From positions 1-64,000 of the forward strand of contig CAZAGI010000044.1 in assembly GCA_964484765.1 (NCBI GenBank): 64,000 nucleotides of DNA. Reading direction: 5' to 3'. A program made the translations under genes and the position numbers. The DNA is from DSVQ01 sp964484765 (GTDB lineage: Bacteria; Planctomycetota; Planctomycetia; Planctomycetales; Planctomycetaceae). Positions 44,090 to 53,100 of the stretch are shown here, piece by piece. The number at the start of each line of letters is the position of its first letter. The stretch's first letter is position 1. The notes below the pieces were generated by a model, which saw nothing but the letters and a program-made list of their open reading frames with translations, made no database searches and was not told the DNA's origin.

Positions 44090-45382
44090 ATGACCATTTC
44101 GCGTGAACAAAGTCGTCGCCAGTTTGAACGGGCCCAGAAAGTCATTCCCGGCGGCGTGAACAGCCCGGCCCGTGCGTTCGGCGGTGTTGGCGGCACGCCG
44201 GTGTTCATCGATCGCGGTGAGGGGCCGTATCTCTACGACATTGATGGCAATCGTTATCTCGATTACATCGGGTCCTGGGGGCCGCACATCCTGGGACATC
44301 GTCACTCGGCCATCATGGCGGCGATTCAATCCGCACTGGAAAAGGGAACCAGTTTCGGAGCGCCGACGGTCCTCGAAAGTGAACTCGCGGAACGTGTGAT
44401 TGCCGCGGTGCCGTCCATCGAACTTGTGCGGATGGTGAACTCTGGCACCGAAGCGACGATGAGTGCGATCCGTGTTGCCCGCGGATTCACGGGACGCGAC
44501 ACGATCATCAAGTTCGCCGGTTGTTATCACGGCCATGTCGATAGTCTGCTGGTCAAAGCCGGCAGCGGCGCGCTCACGCATGGCAATCCTTCCAGCCCCG
44601 GCGTCCCCGCAGGTTGCACGCAGGATACGCTCATCCTCGAATACAACGACACGCAGCAATTGTCGGAAGCGTTCGCCGCGCAAGGCTCAAAAATCGCGGC
44701 GGTGATTCTCGAACCCGTCGTCGGGAACATGGGCCTGGTGATTCCGACCATCGAGTTTTTGACGACGCTGCGCAAACTGTGCGATCAACACGGCACAGTT
44801 CTCATTTTCGACGAAGTGATGACCGGTTTCCGGCTGGCGTATGGCGGAGCACAAGAACTGTTCGGCATCAAGCCGGATCTGACCACGCTGGGAAAAATCA
44901 TCGGCGCGGGAATGCCCGTGGGTGCTTACGGCGGCCGGGCGGACATCATGCGGAAAGTGTCACCGCTGGGGCCGGTGTATCAAGCGGGCACGCTGTCCGG
45001 AAATCCCGTCGCCATGGCCGCGGGGATTGCCATGCTCGATACGCTCAAGGCAACCGATCCCTATCCGCGCCTGGCCGATTACACACGGCGACTGGCGTTG
45101 GGGCTGTCGGCGATCGCCACGAAGCACCGCATCCCGCACACATGTCCGCACATCGGCAGCATGATCACGTTGTTCTTCGCGGCTGATCCCGTCGCCAACT
45201 ATGTCACCGCTACGAAGAGTGACACGGCGCGGTTTGCGAAGTTCTTCCATGCGATGCTGGACCGTGGGATCTATTTGGCCTGCAGCCAATACGAAGCCCA
45301 CTTTGTTTCGACAGCACACACGGAAGCGCATCTGGAAGAAACTCTGGACGCCGCCGAGTTCGCGCTCGCCGCGGTCAAATAG
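44090..45382 (+). CDS. hemL: Glutamate-1-semialdehyde 2,1-aminomutase
   Basis: 430 residues from an ATG at 44090. The family N-terminus 'SREQSRRQFERAQKVIPGGV' follows, whereas the longer frame overlaps rsmE. It is a PLP enzyme: 'VRMVNSGTEATMSAIRVARG', 'IKFAGCYHGHVDSLLVKAG', 'ILIFDEVMTGFRL'-type acidic strand ('LIFDEVMTGFRLAYGG'), and the PLP lysine in 'LTTLGKIIGAGMPVGAYGG' (about residue 268). It makes 5-aminolevulinate for haem via the C5 pathway. The haem product would supply the cytochrome encoded nearby. Confidence 0.96.
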   Translation: MTISREQSRRQFERAQKVIPGGVNSPARAFGGVGGTPVFIDRGEGPYLYDIDGNRYLDYIGSWGPHILGHRHSAIMAAIQSALEKGTSFGAPTVLESELAERVIAAVPSIELVRMVNSGTEATMSAIRVARGFTGRDTIIKFAGCYHGHVDSLLVKAGSGALTHGNPSSPGVPAGCTQDTLILEYNDTQQLSEAFAAQGSKIAAVILEPVVGNMGLVIPTIEFLTTLRKLCDQHGTVLIFDEVMTGFRLAYGGAQELFGIKPDLTTLGKIIGAGMPVGAYGGRADIMRKVSPLGPVYQAGTLSGNPVAMAAGIAMLDTLKATDPYPRLADYTRRLALGLSAIATKHRIPHTCPHIGSMITLFFAADPVANYVTATKSDTARFAKFFHAMLDRGIYLACSQYEAHFVSTAHTEAHLEETLDAAEFALAAVK

Positions 45383-45415
45383 ATCGACTCGTGCCTGGCG
45401 CGAAAGGCGACAGTA

Positions 45416-46015
45416 CTACCGTACCATCGCCGCAGACAGTGATTTCAACAGCGCCTGTTCCAGCACCGGATCGCGGCCCTGGTTGATCCAGCCCGAGGGC
45501 GTTGCTTGTCCCACGACGACGTTGAGGTCGCGTTGCAGCGGATTGTTATCCAGAAAGGTCGCGGCTCCCGCCGAGTTGGCCGCCGCCGCAACGTCTTCGA
45601 GTTCTTTGATTGTCTGCACGCCCACCATGTACCCTCCCTCCACGGGAGTGACGCTGAAAATCGCCTTGCGGCGGATGCTTTGCAGTGAACTTTCCAACCG
45701 GTTCGCAGTCCCGATCGTCTCGGGATGCCACGGTTCGAACACGCCTGCTCCGGTTTTGTACCGGGTTTCAATCATGCCATCGAGTTTGTTTTCCCGCTCG
45801 ATCTCGAACAGATAATTGTGGGCGACGTCGACGGTCCGCTCCCAGACGAATTCGCCATCGTTCGCGCGGACGAAAATCGGGTTGTTCGCCGGCGGCGTCT
45901 GCCCCGTCCAGGGAGCGTGACCCGATGGCATGGCGCAGCCGCTCACATCGAATGCTGCAGCGATGATGGCCGCAAGCATCACCCAATGCGACGGTGCTGT
46001 TGAACGTGGCAGCAT
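45416..46015 (-). CDS. Putative lipoprotein of unknown function
   Basis: 199 residues from an ATG at 46015. A signal sequence ('HWVMLAAIIAAAFDVSGCAM') with a lipobox-like VSGC suggests lipidation at Cys. The mature part has 'IFVRANDGEFVWERTVDVAH', 'ETRYKTGAGVFEPWHPETIG', 'FSVTPVEGGYMVGVQTIKEL' and an 'LNNPLQRDLNV'-like end ('FLDNNPLQRDLNVVVGQATP'). Resembles planctomycete envelope proteins of no known role. Confidence 0.7.
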   Translation of the reverse strand: MLPRSTAPSHWVMLAAIIAAAFDVSGCAMPSGHAPWTGQTPPANNPIFVRANDGEFVWERTVDVAHNYLFEIERENKLDGMIETRYKTGAGVFEPWHPETIGTANRLESSLQSIRRKAIFSVTPVEGGYMVGVQTIKELEDVAAAANSAGAATFLDNNPLQRDLNVVVGQATPSGWINQGRDPVLEQALLKSLSAAMVR

Positions 46016-46136
46016 CCGGAACGTGCTTCCATTCCTGATCAAAATCAGGCCCACTGGTCCGCTGAACCAAATCGACGGTAATGTCTCGGGGCGATCGGTT
46101 TTTGGCAATCCCGATTTTGGATCCCCGCCCGTCCGA

Positions 46137-46232
46137 GTTTGAAGCGTCAGGGCGGGGACCCCGAGCTATGGATGTGAAATCAACTTGAAATTATAGGTTG
46201 GGGCCCCTGCCCCGACGTCATTGAATTCAAAC
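46137..46232. repeat. REP/BIME-like palindromic repeat, copy 1
   Basis: 96 bp, closely related to copy 2 at 48538-48637. The ends are inverted (GTTTGAA/TTCAAAC), and each half contains its own GGGGC...GCCCC-type hairpin, with a shared centre GTGAAATCAACTTGAAAT. It lies in the intergenic gap 46016-46417. Confidence 0.75.
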
Positions 46233-46262
46233 GGACCCGCGCTACCCGGCGACTTTGAGGGT

Positions 46263-46290
46263 TTGACAGAACGGCGAGAATCGCTAGACT
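46263..46290 (+). promoter_or_regulatory. Candidate promoter for tRNA-Gln
   Basis: TTGACA, 16-bp spacer, TAGACT. It lies about 130 bp upstream of the tRNA and is the only sigma70-like pair I found in the gap. Confidence 0.4.
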
Positions 46291-46417
46291 TTGCAGCGAA
46301 GAACGAACCTCAACCCGCGTGGTGAACAGACATTCGTCATCTCCACCGCCGGTGGGGCCAGTTCTCAAGTCCGCCAGCTGTGGTCTTGGGTGTCGATCAC
46401 CCGAAAACACAGCGAAT

Positions 46418-46488
46418 TACCCCGTAGTGTAACGGTAGCACAACAGATTTTGGTTCTGTTTGTCATGGTTCGAATCCATGCGGGGTAA
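46418..46488 (+). tRNA. tRNA-Gln (anticodon UUG)
   Basis: 71 nt. Acceptor stem TACCCCG/CGGGGTA, anticodon stem ACAGA/TCTGT with loop TTTTGGT (UUG), T arm CATGGTTCGAATCCATG, discriminator A. CCA is not encoded. Confidence 0.95.
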
Positions 46489-46561
46489 CTCTGGCCGGCC
46501 GGGCGAAATCGAAGCGACTGCTAGGTTTCGGGCGTTGCCCCTCATCCGGCCGCGTTGGATC

Positions 46562-48424
46562 TCAGAGCGATTTGAGGAATTCCAGCAGCGCTTCGAGGTC
46601 GGCGGGCGAGAGATCGTCGGCACCAAAAGCGGGGCCTTCGTGGCCCGCGTTTGAGTTTCCCGCCTCGCGGGTGTCGAAGCGGTTTATGGCCGGAACGGCG
46701 CTGAGACTTGCGGGCTGCGCGTAACCGACATTGTCCGGATCATAGTCGCGGTGGCCCACCATGAACTCCACCGGGCGCCGCGATGATGGCTGCAGCAAGT
46801 CGCGGAGCGTAGGTACGGACGCATTGTGAAGATACGGAGCCGTGGCCCACACTCCCGCCAGTGGCAGCGCCGCATAAACCGGAGCGTCGAGGCTCGCTTT
46901 CAACGGATCGCGCCACACCGCCGGCAAGCGCTTGGCTCCGCCGCTCCAGGCAAGTTGCGTCGTCAGCGGAATGGGGAGCAGTGGGTCACGGAGGTAATAA
47001 GTCCACCGCTCGATTTTGGACAAGCGGGCTCCCATGGCTTCCGCGAAGGATTGCGAACCGACGGGCAAGTGAAAATTCAACGCATAATTCGGGTCTGTGC
47101 CGGCCTCTGCGAGGGTGAATTGACGATAAACCGTCAGTCCGCTGCCAGGATCGACTGTTCCTGCATCGTGACAACGCGCACACCGATCCTGATAAAGGAC
47201 CTTTCCGCGAGCCACCAGTGTCGGATCGAGCGCACCGAGGATTGCCGATGGCCAGCGCGGCGGCTGAATCTGCTGGGCAATCATTTCCAGAGACGCGAGA
47301 TTCGGCAGCAAGACGTTGTTGATGCCGGTCGGCGTTTGCACGGCGCCAGTTCCCAACGACTGTGCAATGTTGCGCTGCAGAGTCGAGTTGGTGTTGTTAT
47401 TCCAGTGTAGCCACTTCTTTCGGCCGATTCCCCACAAATGCGGCACCCCCGCCGGGCCCGTGAAGGGGAACTCTGTGGATTCGGCGGGAAACAGCAGATA
47501 CCGCACCGTGGCAAACGCATCAAGACGGCCGAAGCCTTCGCGCGTCGTCAGGGGATACCGGCCTTGAGCGAGAAAGTACTCCGCTTCGGCAATCAGCAAT
47601 TGGAGGTTTCGCAGCACATCGAGATTAGCAGCGTTGGCAGCCGCCACTGTTGCAGACGTCGTGGCTGCGACACTCTGCGAATCCGCGTTCAACGCCTTCA
47701 TTGACTCCGTTTGCTCCCCGCGTCGAAGCCGTGGCAATAATTGCCGAGCGGTGTCGTGCCTCAGTTTCGCTGCCTGCTCATCAATTCGTAACAGGAATTC
47801 GGCACCAGCGGCGTTGTCCGCGCGGTAGTCGAATTCCCCGACGGGAGTCAGCGGCAGTTGTTCGATCCAGGCCACTGTCTCGGGTTCAAGCCGATGATCC
47901 GCAACCAACAGGCGGGCCATCCGCCCCGGCGAGACGATGAGTCTCAGCAAGGACGCCTGGACGTCGAGCGAGAACTGACGAAAATCGGCCAGATTGGGCC
48001 CGCCGACAATCCGTAGTTTCTTGACCGATCCGGACTGTGGCACGTGCAGTTCACCGACATGGCACGCCGCACAGTTCAAACTCAGCGCCTTGAGGCCGCC
48101 GATGAATTCTAATGGGACCGTCGAGAAGCCAATCGGCAAAGGGTCGGCCGCATCGTCCAGGAAACCGTAGTGCGGCATCCGTTGCGCGAACGTCTGTCCG
48201 GTCGGTTGCCCGGACGAACCATCAATGACTTCGAGGAGTGGGTAAAACGCCATCGGCAAAATGCCGCCCCCCTCGGGCTGGTGGTAGAACTTGGCCAGCG
48301 CGTCGGGCGGGAGGGGATTGACGACCACGGTTTGCCCCAATGCGCCGCGTGCGAAGATGGCGACAACGAAGATCGCCCACGGACAGACGCGCAACGACAA
48401 TTGGAACATCGGAGGCATCGCCAT
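46562..48424 (-). CDS. Exported di-haem cytochrome c (peroxidase-like)
   Basis: 620 residues with a signal peptide ('LRVCPWAIFVVAIFARGALG'). Two haem c sites are visible: 'LNCAACHVGEL' (about residue 115) and 'YQDRCARCHDAGTVDPG' (about 420). Possible axial and C-terminal motifs include 'LPAVWRDPLKASLDAPVYAA' and 'PYLHNASVPTLRDLLQP', seen in di-haem cytochrome c peroxidase-like proteins of planctomycetes. A long helical insert lies between the two haem parts. It is probably a periplasmic electron carrier or oxidase; the electron partner is unknown. Confidence 0.85.
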   Translation of the reverse strand: MAMPPMFQLSLRVCPWAIFVVAIFARGALGQTVVVNPLPPDALAKFYHQPEGGGILPMAFYPLLEVIDGSSGQPTGQTFAQRMPHYGFLDDAADPLPIGFSTVPLEFIGGLKALSLNCAACHVGELHVPQSGSVKKLRIVGGPNLADFRQFSLDVQASLLRLIVSPGRMARLLVADHRLEPETVAWIEQLPLTPVGEFDYRADNAAGAEFLLRIDEQAAKLRHDTARQLLPRLRRGEQTESMKALNADSQSVAATTSATVAAANAANLDVLRNLQLLIAEAEYFLAQGRYPLTTREGFGRLDAFATVRYLLFPAESTEFPFTGPAGVPHLWGIGRKKWLHWNNNTNSTLQRNIAQSLGTGAVQTPTGINNVLLPNLASLEMIAQQIQPPRWPSAILGALDPTLVARGKVLYQDRCARCHDAGTVDPGSGLTVYRQFTLAEAGTDPNYALNFHLPVGSQSFAEAMGARLSKIERWTYYLRDPLLPIPLTTQLAWSGGAKRLPAVWRDPLKASLDAPVYAALPLAGVWATAPYLHNASVPTLRDLLQPSSRRPVEFMVGHRDYDPDNVGYAQPASLSAVPAINRFDTREAGNSNAGHEGPAFGADDLSPADLEALLEFLKSL

Positions 48425-48537
48425 GACTTCACCCGCGGAACAGTGTCACCAGAATCGGCAAACACGACAGAATTGTACCGCGGCGGGTCGTCACATTGCT
48501 CGCACAATCGGCTCGGCGTCGTCTTTCGGTTGTGGGT

Positions 48538-48637
48538 CAGTTTGAAGCGTCGGGGCGGGAGCCCCGAACTATGAATGTGAAATCAACTTGAAATCATAGG
48601 TCGGGGTCCCTGCCCCGACATCTTTGAACTCAAACTG
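48538..48637. repeat. REP/BIME-like palindromic repeat, copy 2
   Basis: 100 bp with CAGTTTGA/TCAAACTG ends and two GC hairpins (TCGGGGC...GCCCCGA type). It lies in the 384-bp gap 48425-48808, which holds no other gene that I can support. Confidence 0.75.
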
Positions 48638-48808
48638 ATCCACGACAAATCTCTCGATTCACCGCGAAACTCAGAGATTTCCCGCGCGGTAGGACGATGG
48701 TTGTCAGCAAAGTTGCGCAAGCCGACGCAGTTTCCCCCGTGCTTCGGCCTCACCACCGGAGCATTTTCGTTGGTAGAATCGGAGATGTTCCAGTGATGGG
48801 AGTCGTCG

Positions 48809-49171
48809 ATGAAAACGGAATCCGTCTTGTGTTGGACAGCACGAATCTGGGGCATCGCGAGTGCATCCCTACTTTTGATGTTCGCTTTTGGCGGCCGGGA
48901 ACACATCCGGTTCACATCGAGCGAGGCGGTGGGATTTCTCTTCTTCCCGATCGGGATCATCATCGGCTTCGCAGTGGCGTGGCGGAATCAGATCATCGGC
49001 GGGATCGTTACGGTCGGAAGCCTGGTTTTGTTCTTCGTCTGGCTGTCTGTCCGCGATGGCCGATTCCAGTTTGGCCCCTACTTCCTGCTCTTTGCCGCAC
49101 CAGGATTTCTCCACATTGTCAGCGGCCTGCTCGCCAGACAACGAAAACGCGATGCCGTAGCCAAATCCTGA
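48809..49171 (+). CDS. Small four-helix membrane protein
   Basis: 120 residues with four hydrophobic stretches ('RIWGIASASLLLMFAFGG', 'AVGFLFFPIGIIIGFAVAW', 'IIGGIVTVGSLVLFFVWLSV', 'FGPYFLLFAAPGFLHIVSGL') and a basic tail. It resembles DUF7670-like small membrane proteins, function unknown. Confidence 0.7.
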   Translation: MKTESVLCWTARIWGIASASLLLMFAFGGREHIRFTSSEAVGFLFFPIGIIIGFAVAWRNQIIGGIVTVGSLVLFFVWLSVRDGRFQFGPYFLLFAAPGFLHIVSGLLARQRKRDAVAKS

Positions 49172-49432
49172 CGGTACCCACGGAAGCTTGAGAGACGCAC
49201 TTCATTTGCACCACACCGCCCAGCGCCCAGGAATGGTTCCGACTTCAACTTGCCGCTGTTCGCCGGTACGGTGCTGAGGTCGTATCCCGTCGTCGCCTTG
49301 TTGCGCCGTCCCGATGTGCGCCACATCCGCACGCAATTCGTAGGTGCATCGCTGAAAAATGATCAGAATCCTGGAACCTTTGGGACCATCGGATCATCCG
49401 CATCGGCCTGTGTGGTCCATTACAATGCCGCG

Positions 49433-49993
49433 ATGAGCGATGTCACCCGCATTTTGACGGCGATGGAGCACGGCGATTCTGCCGCGGCGGAGGCGTTGTT
49501 GCCGCTGGTTTATCAGGAGTTGCGGAAGCTGGCCGCGGCGAAGCTGTCGCATGAGCCGTCCGGTCAGACTTTGCAACCGACAGCGTTAGTTCACGAAGCG
49601 TATGTCCGGTTGGTGGCGGGTGACGCGCCGCAGGAATGGAATGGTCGCGGGCACTTCTTCGCTGCCGCCGCGGAAGCGATGCGGCGGATTCTGGTCGAGA
49701 AGGCACGCCGCAAGCAAAGTCAAAAACATGGCGGCGAATTCCACCGCGTGGATTTGGACTCTGCCAGTGTTGCGTCCGAAAATCGGACAGAGGATCTCCT
49801 GGCCCTCGACGAGGCGTTGACCCGTCTGGAAGACCGGTGGCCGGATAAAGCCCATCTGGTGAAACTACGGTATTTTGCTGGCCTCACCATTCCGGAAGCC
49901 GCACAAGTGCTGAAAGTGTCGGTCGCAACCGCTGAGCGGTACTGGACTTTTGCACGGGCTTGGTTGCATGCACAGCTGACCGATCATGAATAA
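49433..49993 (+). CDS. ECF RNA polymerase sigma factor
   Basis: 186 residues from an ATG at 49433; upstream codons do not fit. Region 2 reads 'LLPLVYQELRKLAAAKLSHE' and 'QPTALVHEAYVRLV'; region 4 reads 'YFAGLTIPEAAQVLKVSVAT' and 'AERYWTFARAWLHAQL'. It belongs to the Sig-70_X6 type, common in planctomycetes. It lies 112 bp upstream of a giant Ser/Thr kinase. ECF factors of this kind are known to be linked to kinases instead of anti-sigma factors, so phosphorylation control is plausible. Confidence 0.92.
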   Translation: MSDVTRILTAMEHGDSAAAEALLPLVYQELRKLAAAKLSHEPSGQTLQPTALVHEAYVRLVAGDAPQEWNGRGHFFAAAAEAMRRILVEKARRKQSQKHGGEFHRVDLDSASVASENRTEDLLALDEALTRLEDRWPDKAHLVKLRYFAGLTIPEAAQVLKVSVATAERYWTFARAWLHAQLTDHE

Positions 49994-50105
49994 TCAGAAT
50001 CGCGGGAGAAATACAGAAAAAACGTGAGGGGATTCTGCCGCAGTTCTCGCACTGGAGTTCGAGCCCTGAGGCAACGACTGACAAGCTGCAGTACCGGAGT
50101 TGACA

Positions 50106-53100
50106 ATGTCCGAAAAACCACCGCAGCTCGATTCCCTGTTTCTAGCCGCCCTGGAGATCGAATCGGCGGAACAACGGGCCGCATTTCTGGATGCCTCTTG
50201 CGGGGCAGATCCAGAGATACGTCAGCAGGTCGAGAGGCTCCTGCAGTCTCATCAGCAGGCCGGAAGTTTTCTGCAACAGCCTCCCGCAGAGTTTGAAGCG
50301 ACCATCCTTTCCGACGCGTCGAATCTAGATCGGGCTGGCGCGCTCGAGGCGGGGTTGGCAACATCCTTTACGGAAGGTCAAGCCGTTGTCATCGGTCACG
50401 CTGGCCACAGCGTCTTGAAGAATCTCGGTCGAACGGTCGAAGTGCCCCGCGTCGTGCTGCGCGACTCGGTGGAACACGGCGCCGATCCCATTGTCCGGCC
50501 AAAGTCGTCCGAGATGCCGGATGGTAAATCTGATAGCCGCTACCAGTTGCAGGGCGAGATCGCGCGCGGCGGGATGGGGGCCATTCTCAAGGGGCGCGAT
50601 ACTGATCTGGGTCGTGATCTGGCAATCAAGGTGCTGCTGGACGCGCATAAAAACAAGCCCGAAGTTGTGCAGCGATTTATCGAAGAAGCGCAGATCGGCG
50701 GACAGTTGCAGCATCCGGGGATCGCTCCGATCTACGAGTTGGGTCAATTTGCCGACAAGCGCCCGTTCTTTGCCATGAAGCTGGTCAAAGGGGAAACACT
50801 CGCGAAGCTGCTGGCCGATCGGAAGGAGGCGGCCGACGAGCGCGGGAAGTTCCTCGGGATTTTCCAGCAGATCTGCCAGACGATGGCCTATGCCCACAGT
50901 CGCGGCGTGATCCATCGTGATCTGAAGCCGGCCAACATTATGGTCGGAACATTTGGTGAAGTGCAGGTGATGGACTGGGGCCTGGCCAAAGTGCTTTCCT
51001 CTGGCGGCGTCGCGGATGAGACGCTGTCTCAGCGCCAGCAACAGGGGCAGAGCATCATTCAAACGCTACGGAGTGGCGTCGGCAGCGATCCGCCGGGATC
51101 GGTCGGCAGCGTCGGTTCGCAAACGCAAATGGGAAGCGTGATGGGGACGCCGGCTTACATGCCCCCCGAACAAGCCCTCGGCGAAATCGATCATTTGGAC
51201 GAACGTGCCGACGTCTTTGGCCTGGGGGCGATTCTGTGCGAAATCCTCACAGGCAAGCCACCGTATGTAGGCGACGACGGAACACAGGTCTTTCGGCTGG
51301 CCTCGCGCGGGAAACTGGGTGACTGCTTTCAGCGACTGGACTCCTGCGGGGCGGATGTTGACCTGATCGTCTTGGCAAAACATTGCCTGGAGTTGGAACC
51401 GCTGGATCGACCGCGCAATGCGGGCGTGCTTGCCGAGCGCGTCACGCGTTACCTGGAATCGGTCGAGTCCAAACTGCGGGAAACGGAACTAGCGAAAGTG
51501 GATGCCCAGGTTCGCGCGGAGGAACTCCGTCGGCGACAAAGACAGGCTTTTGTTGCAGGCGCGGGGATTGTGGCGTCGCTCGCGATTGGCATCGCGGTCA
51601 GCGTTTGGCAGACCGTGCGCGCGGACCTTGCAGCGAAGCAAGCCCAATCGCAAGAACGGCGTGCCCTTGCCGCGCTCGCGGAATTGCACGCGACGGCTCC
51701 CGCGTTTGTTGAACAGGCGCGGGCACTCACGGCGAAGGAGCAGTTTGACGAGGCTGTTGAAAAGCTCGGTTACGCGGTGAAGCTGCGACCCGATGCGGCC
51801 GAGTATCTCGTGGCGAAAGGCGACCTGCTTCAGTGCCAACTTAAGCTCGCCGAAGCCGCCGCGATCTACCGCGAAGCCTTGCGTCTGCAGCCCGGCCTTG
51901 CGCGCGCTGAAGCTTCGGCGAAGCTCTGTGACGAACTGCTGGCAGCGAAACCGAACGATGACGGCAAACTCACTCGCGAAAGTCTGGCGAAACTGCACCT
52001 CGCTTTGCAGCGACAGCAGCGCCCTGCCGCGGAACTGATGCCCGTGGCGCGGCTGCTCGGCGAAGAAAACAAGCATCTCGTCGAATACTGGCTCGCGCGG
52101 TTCAAAGACCTCCCGGTGTCTGCCGAGAGACCGCTCCAGGGCCGTCTCACCGTCCGCGAAGACGGCCGGCTCGCGCTCGACCTCAGCGACACGAAAGTTC
52201 TCGATCTCGCACCGCTCGCCGGTGCGCCGCTTGCAGCACTGAACCTTTCCCGATGCGAGGAGCTGACCGATCTTTCCCCCTTGCTCGGGCTCGATTTGAT
52301 CGAGCTGAACCTCAGCGAAACGAGCGTGGCAGACCTCAGCCCTCTGCGCGAAATGCAGACGCTGGAGAAGCTGGATCTCTCCAAAAGTCGGGTGGCCGAC
52401 CTCACCGCACTCTCTGCTCTGCGACTGAAATCGCTCGAATGCAAATACTGTCCCGTCAGTGACCTGAATCCGATCCGGAAGATGCCGCTGCAGGAAATTG
52501 ATCTGATGGACACGCGCGTCGCCGATCTCACGCCGCTCATCGGGATGCCGATCAAGCGCATCGACCTCTCGCGCGCTCCTGTGCTGGATTTTTCGCCGCT
52601 CGCCCAACTCCCGCTGGAACAGTGTTACCTGCAGCGCAACCGCATCACCGACCTGGCGGTCCTGCGCGGCAAGCCACTGAAAGAACTCGTGATCTGGGGT
52701 TGCGAGGAAGCGCGCAACTATGCGGTGCTCGCGGAGATCAAGACGCTCGAACTCCTCCTGATTCCGGCCACCTTTCGTGACCTGCCCGTGAAAGATTATG
52801 AAGCCATCGGCGCGCTGCGCGAACTCCCCAAGCTGCGGCAACTCGGTTCGGAGATCATGAATCGCATGGGCTATGCCGCCACCGGATCGAAGGACACATT
52901 CTGGCAAGAGTGGGACCGCGAGCAAGCCTTTTTCTCGGCGTTGCGAGTGAATGGAATCACGTTTAAGTTTCGAAAGCATTCCGTCGGGACTTATACGCTC
53001 GACATTCGCGACCAACCCTTGCGCGACCTCTCGATCCTCAAGGGCATGCCCATCATCGAACTCGACCTCCACCGCTGTCCGTTTACGGATCTGACGCCCC

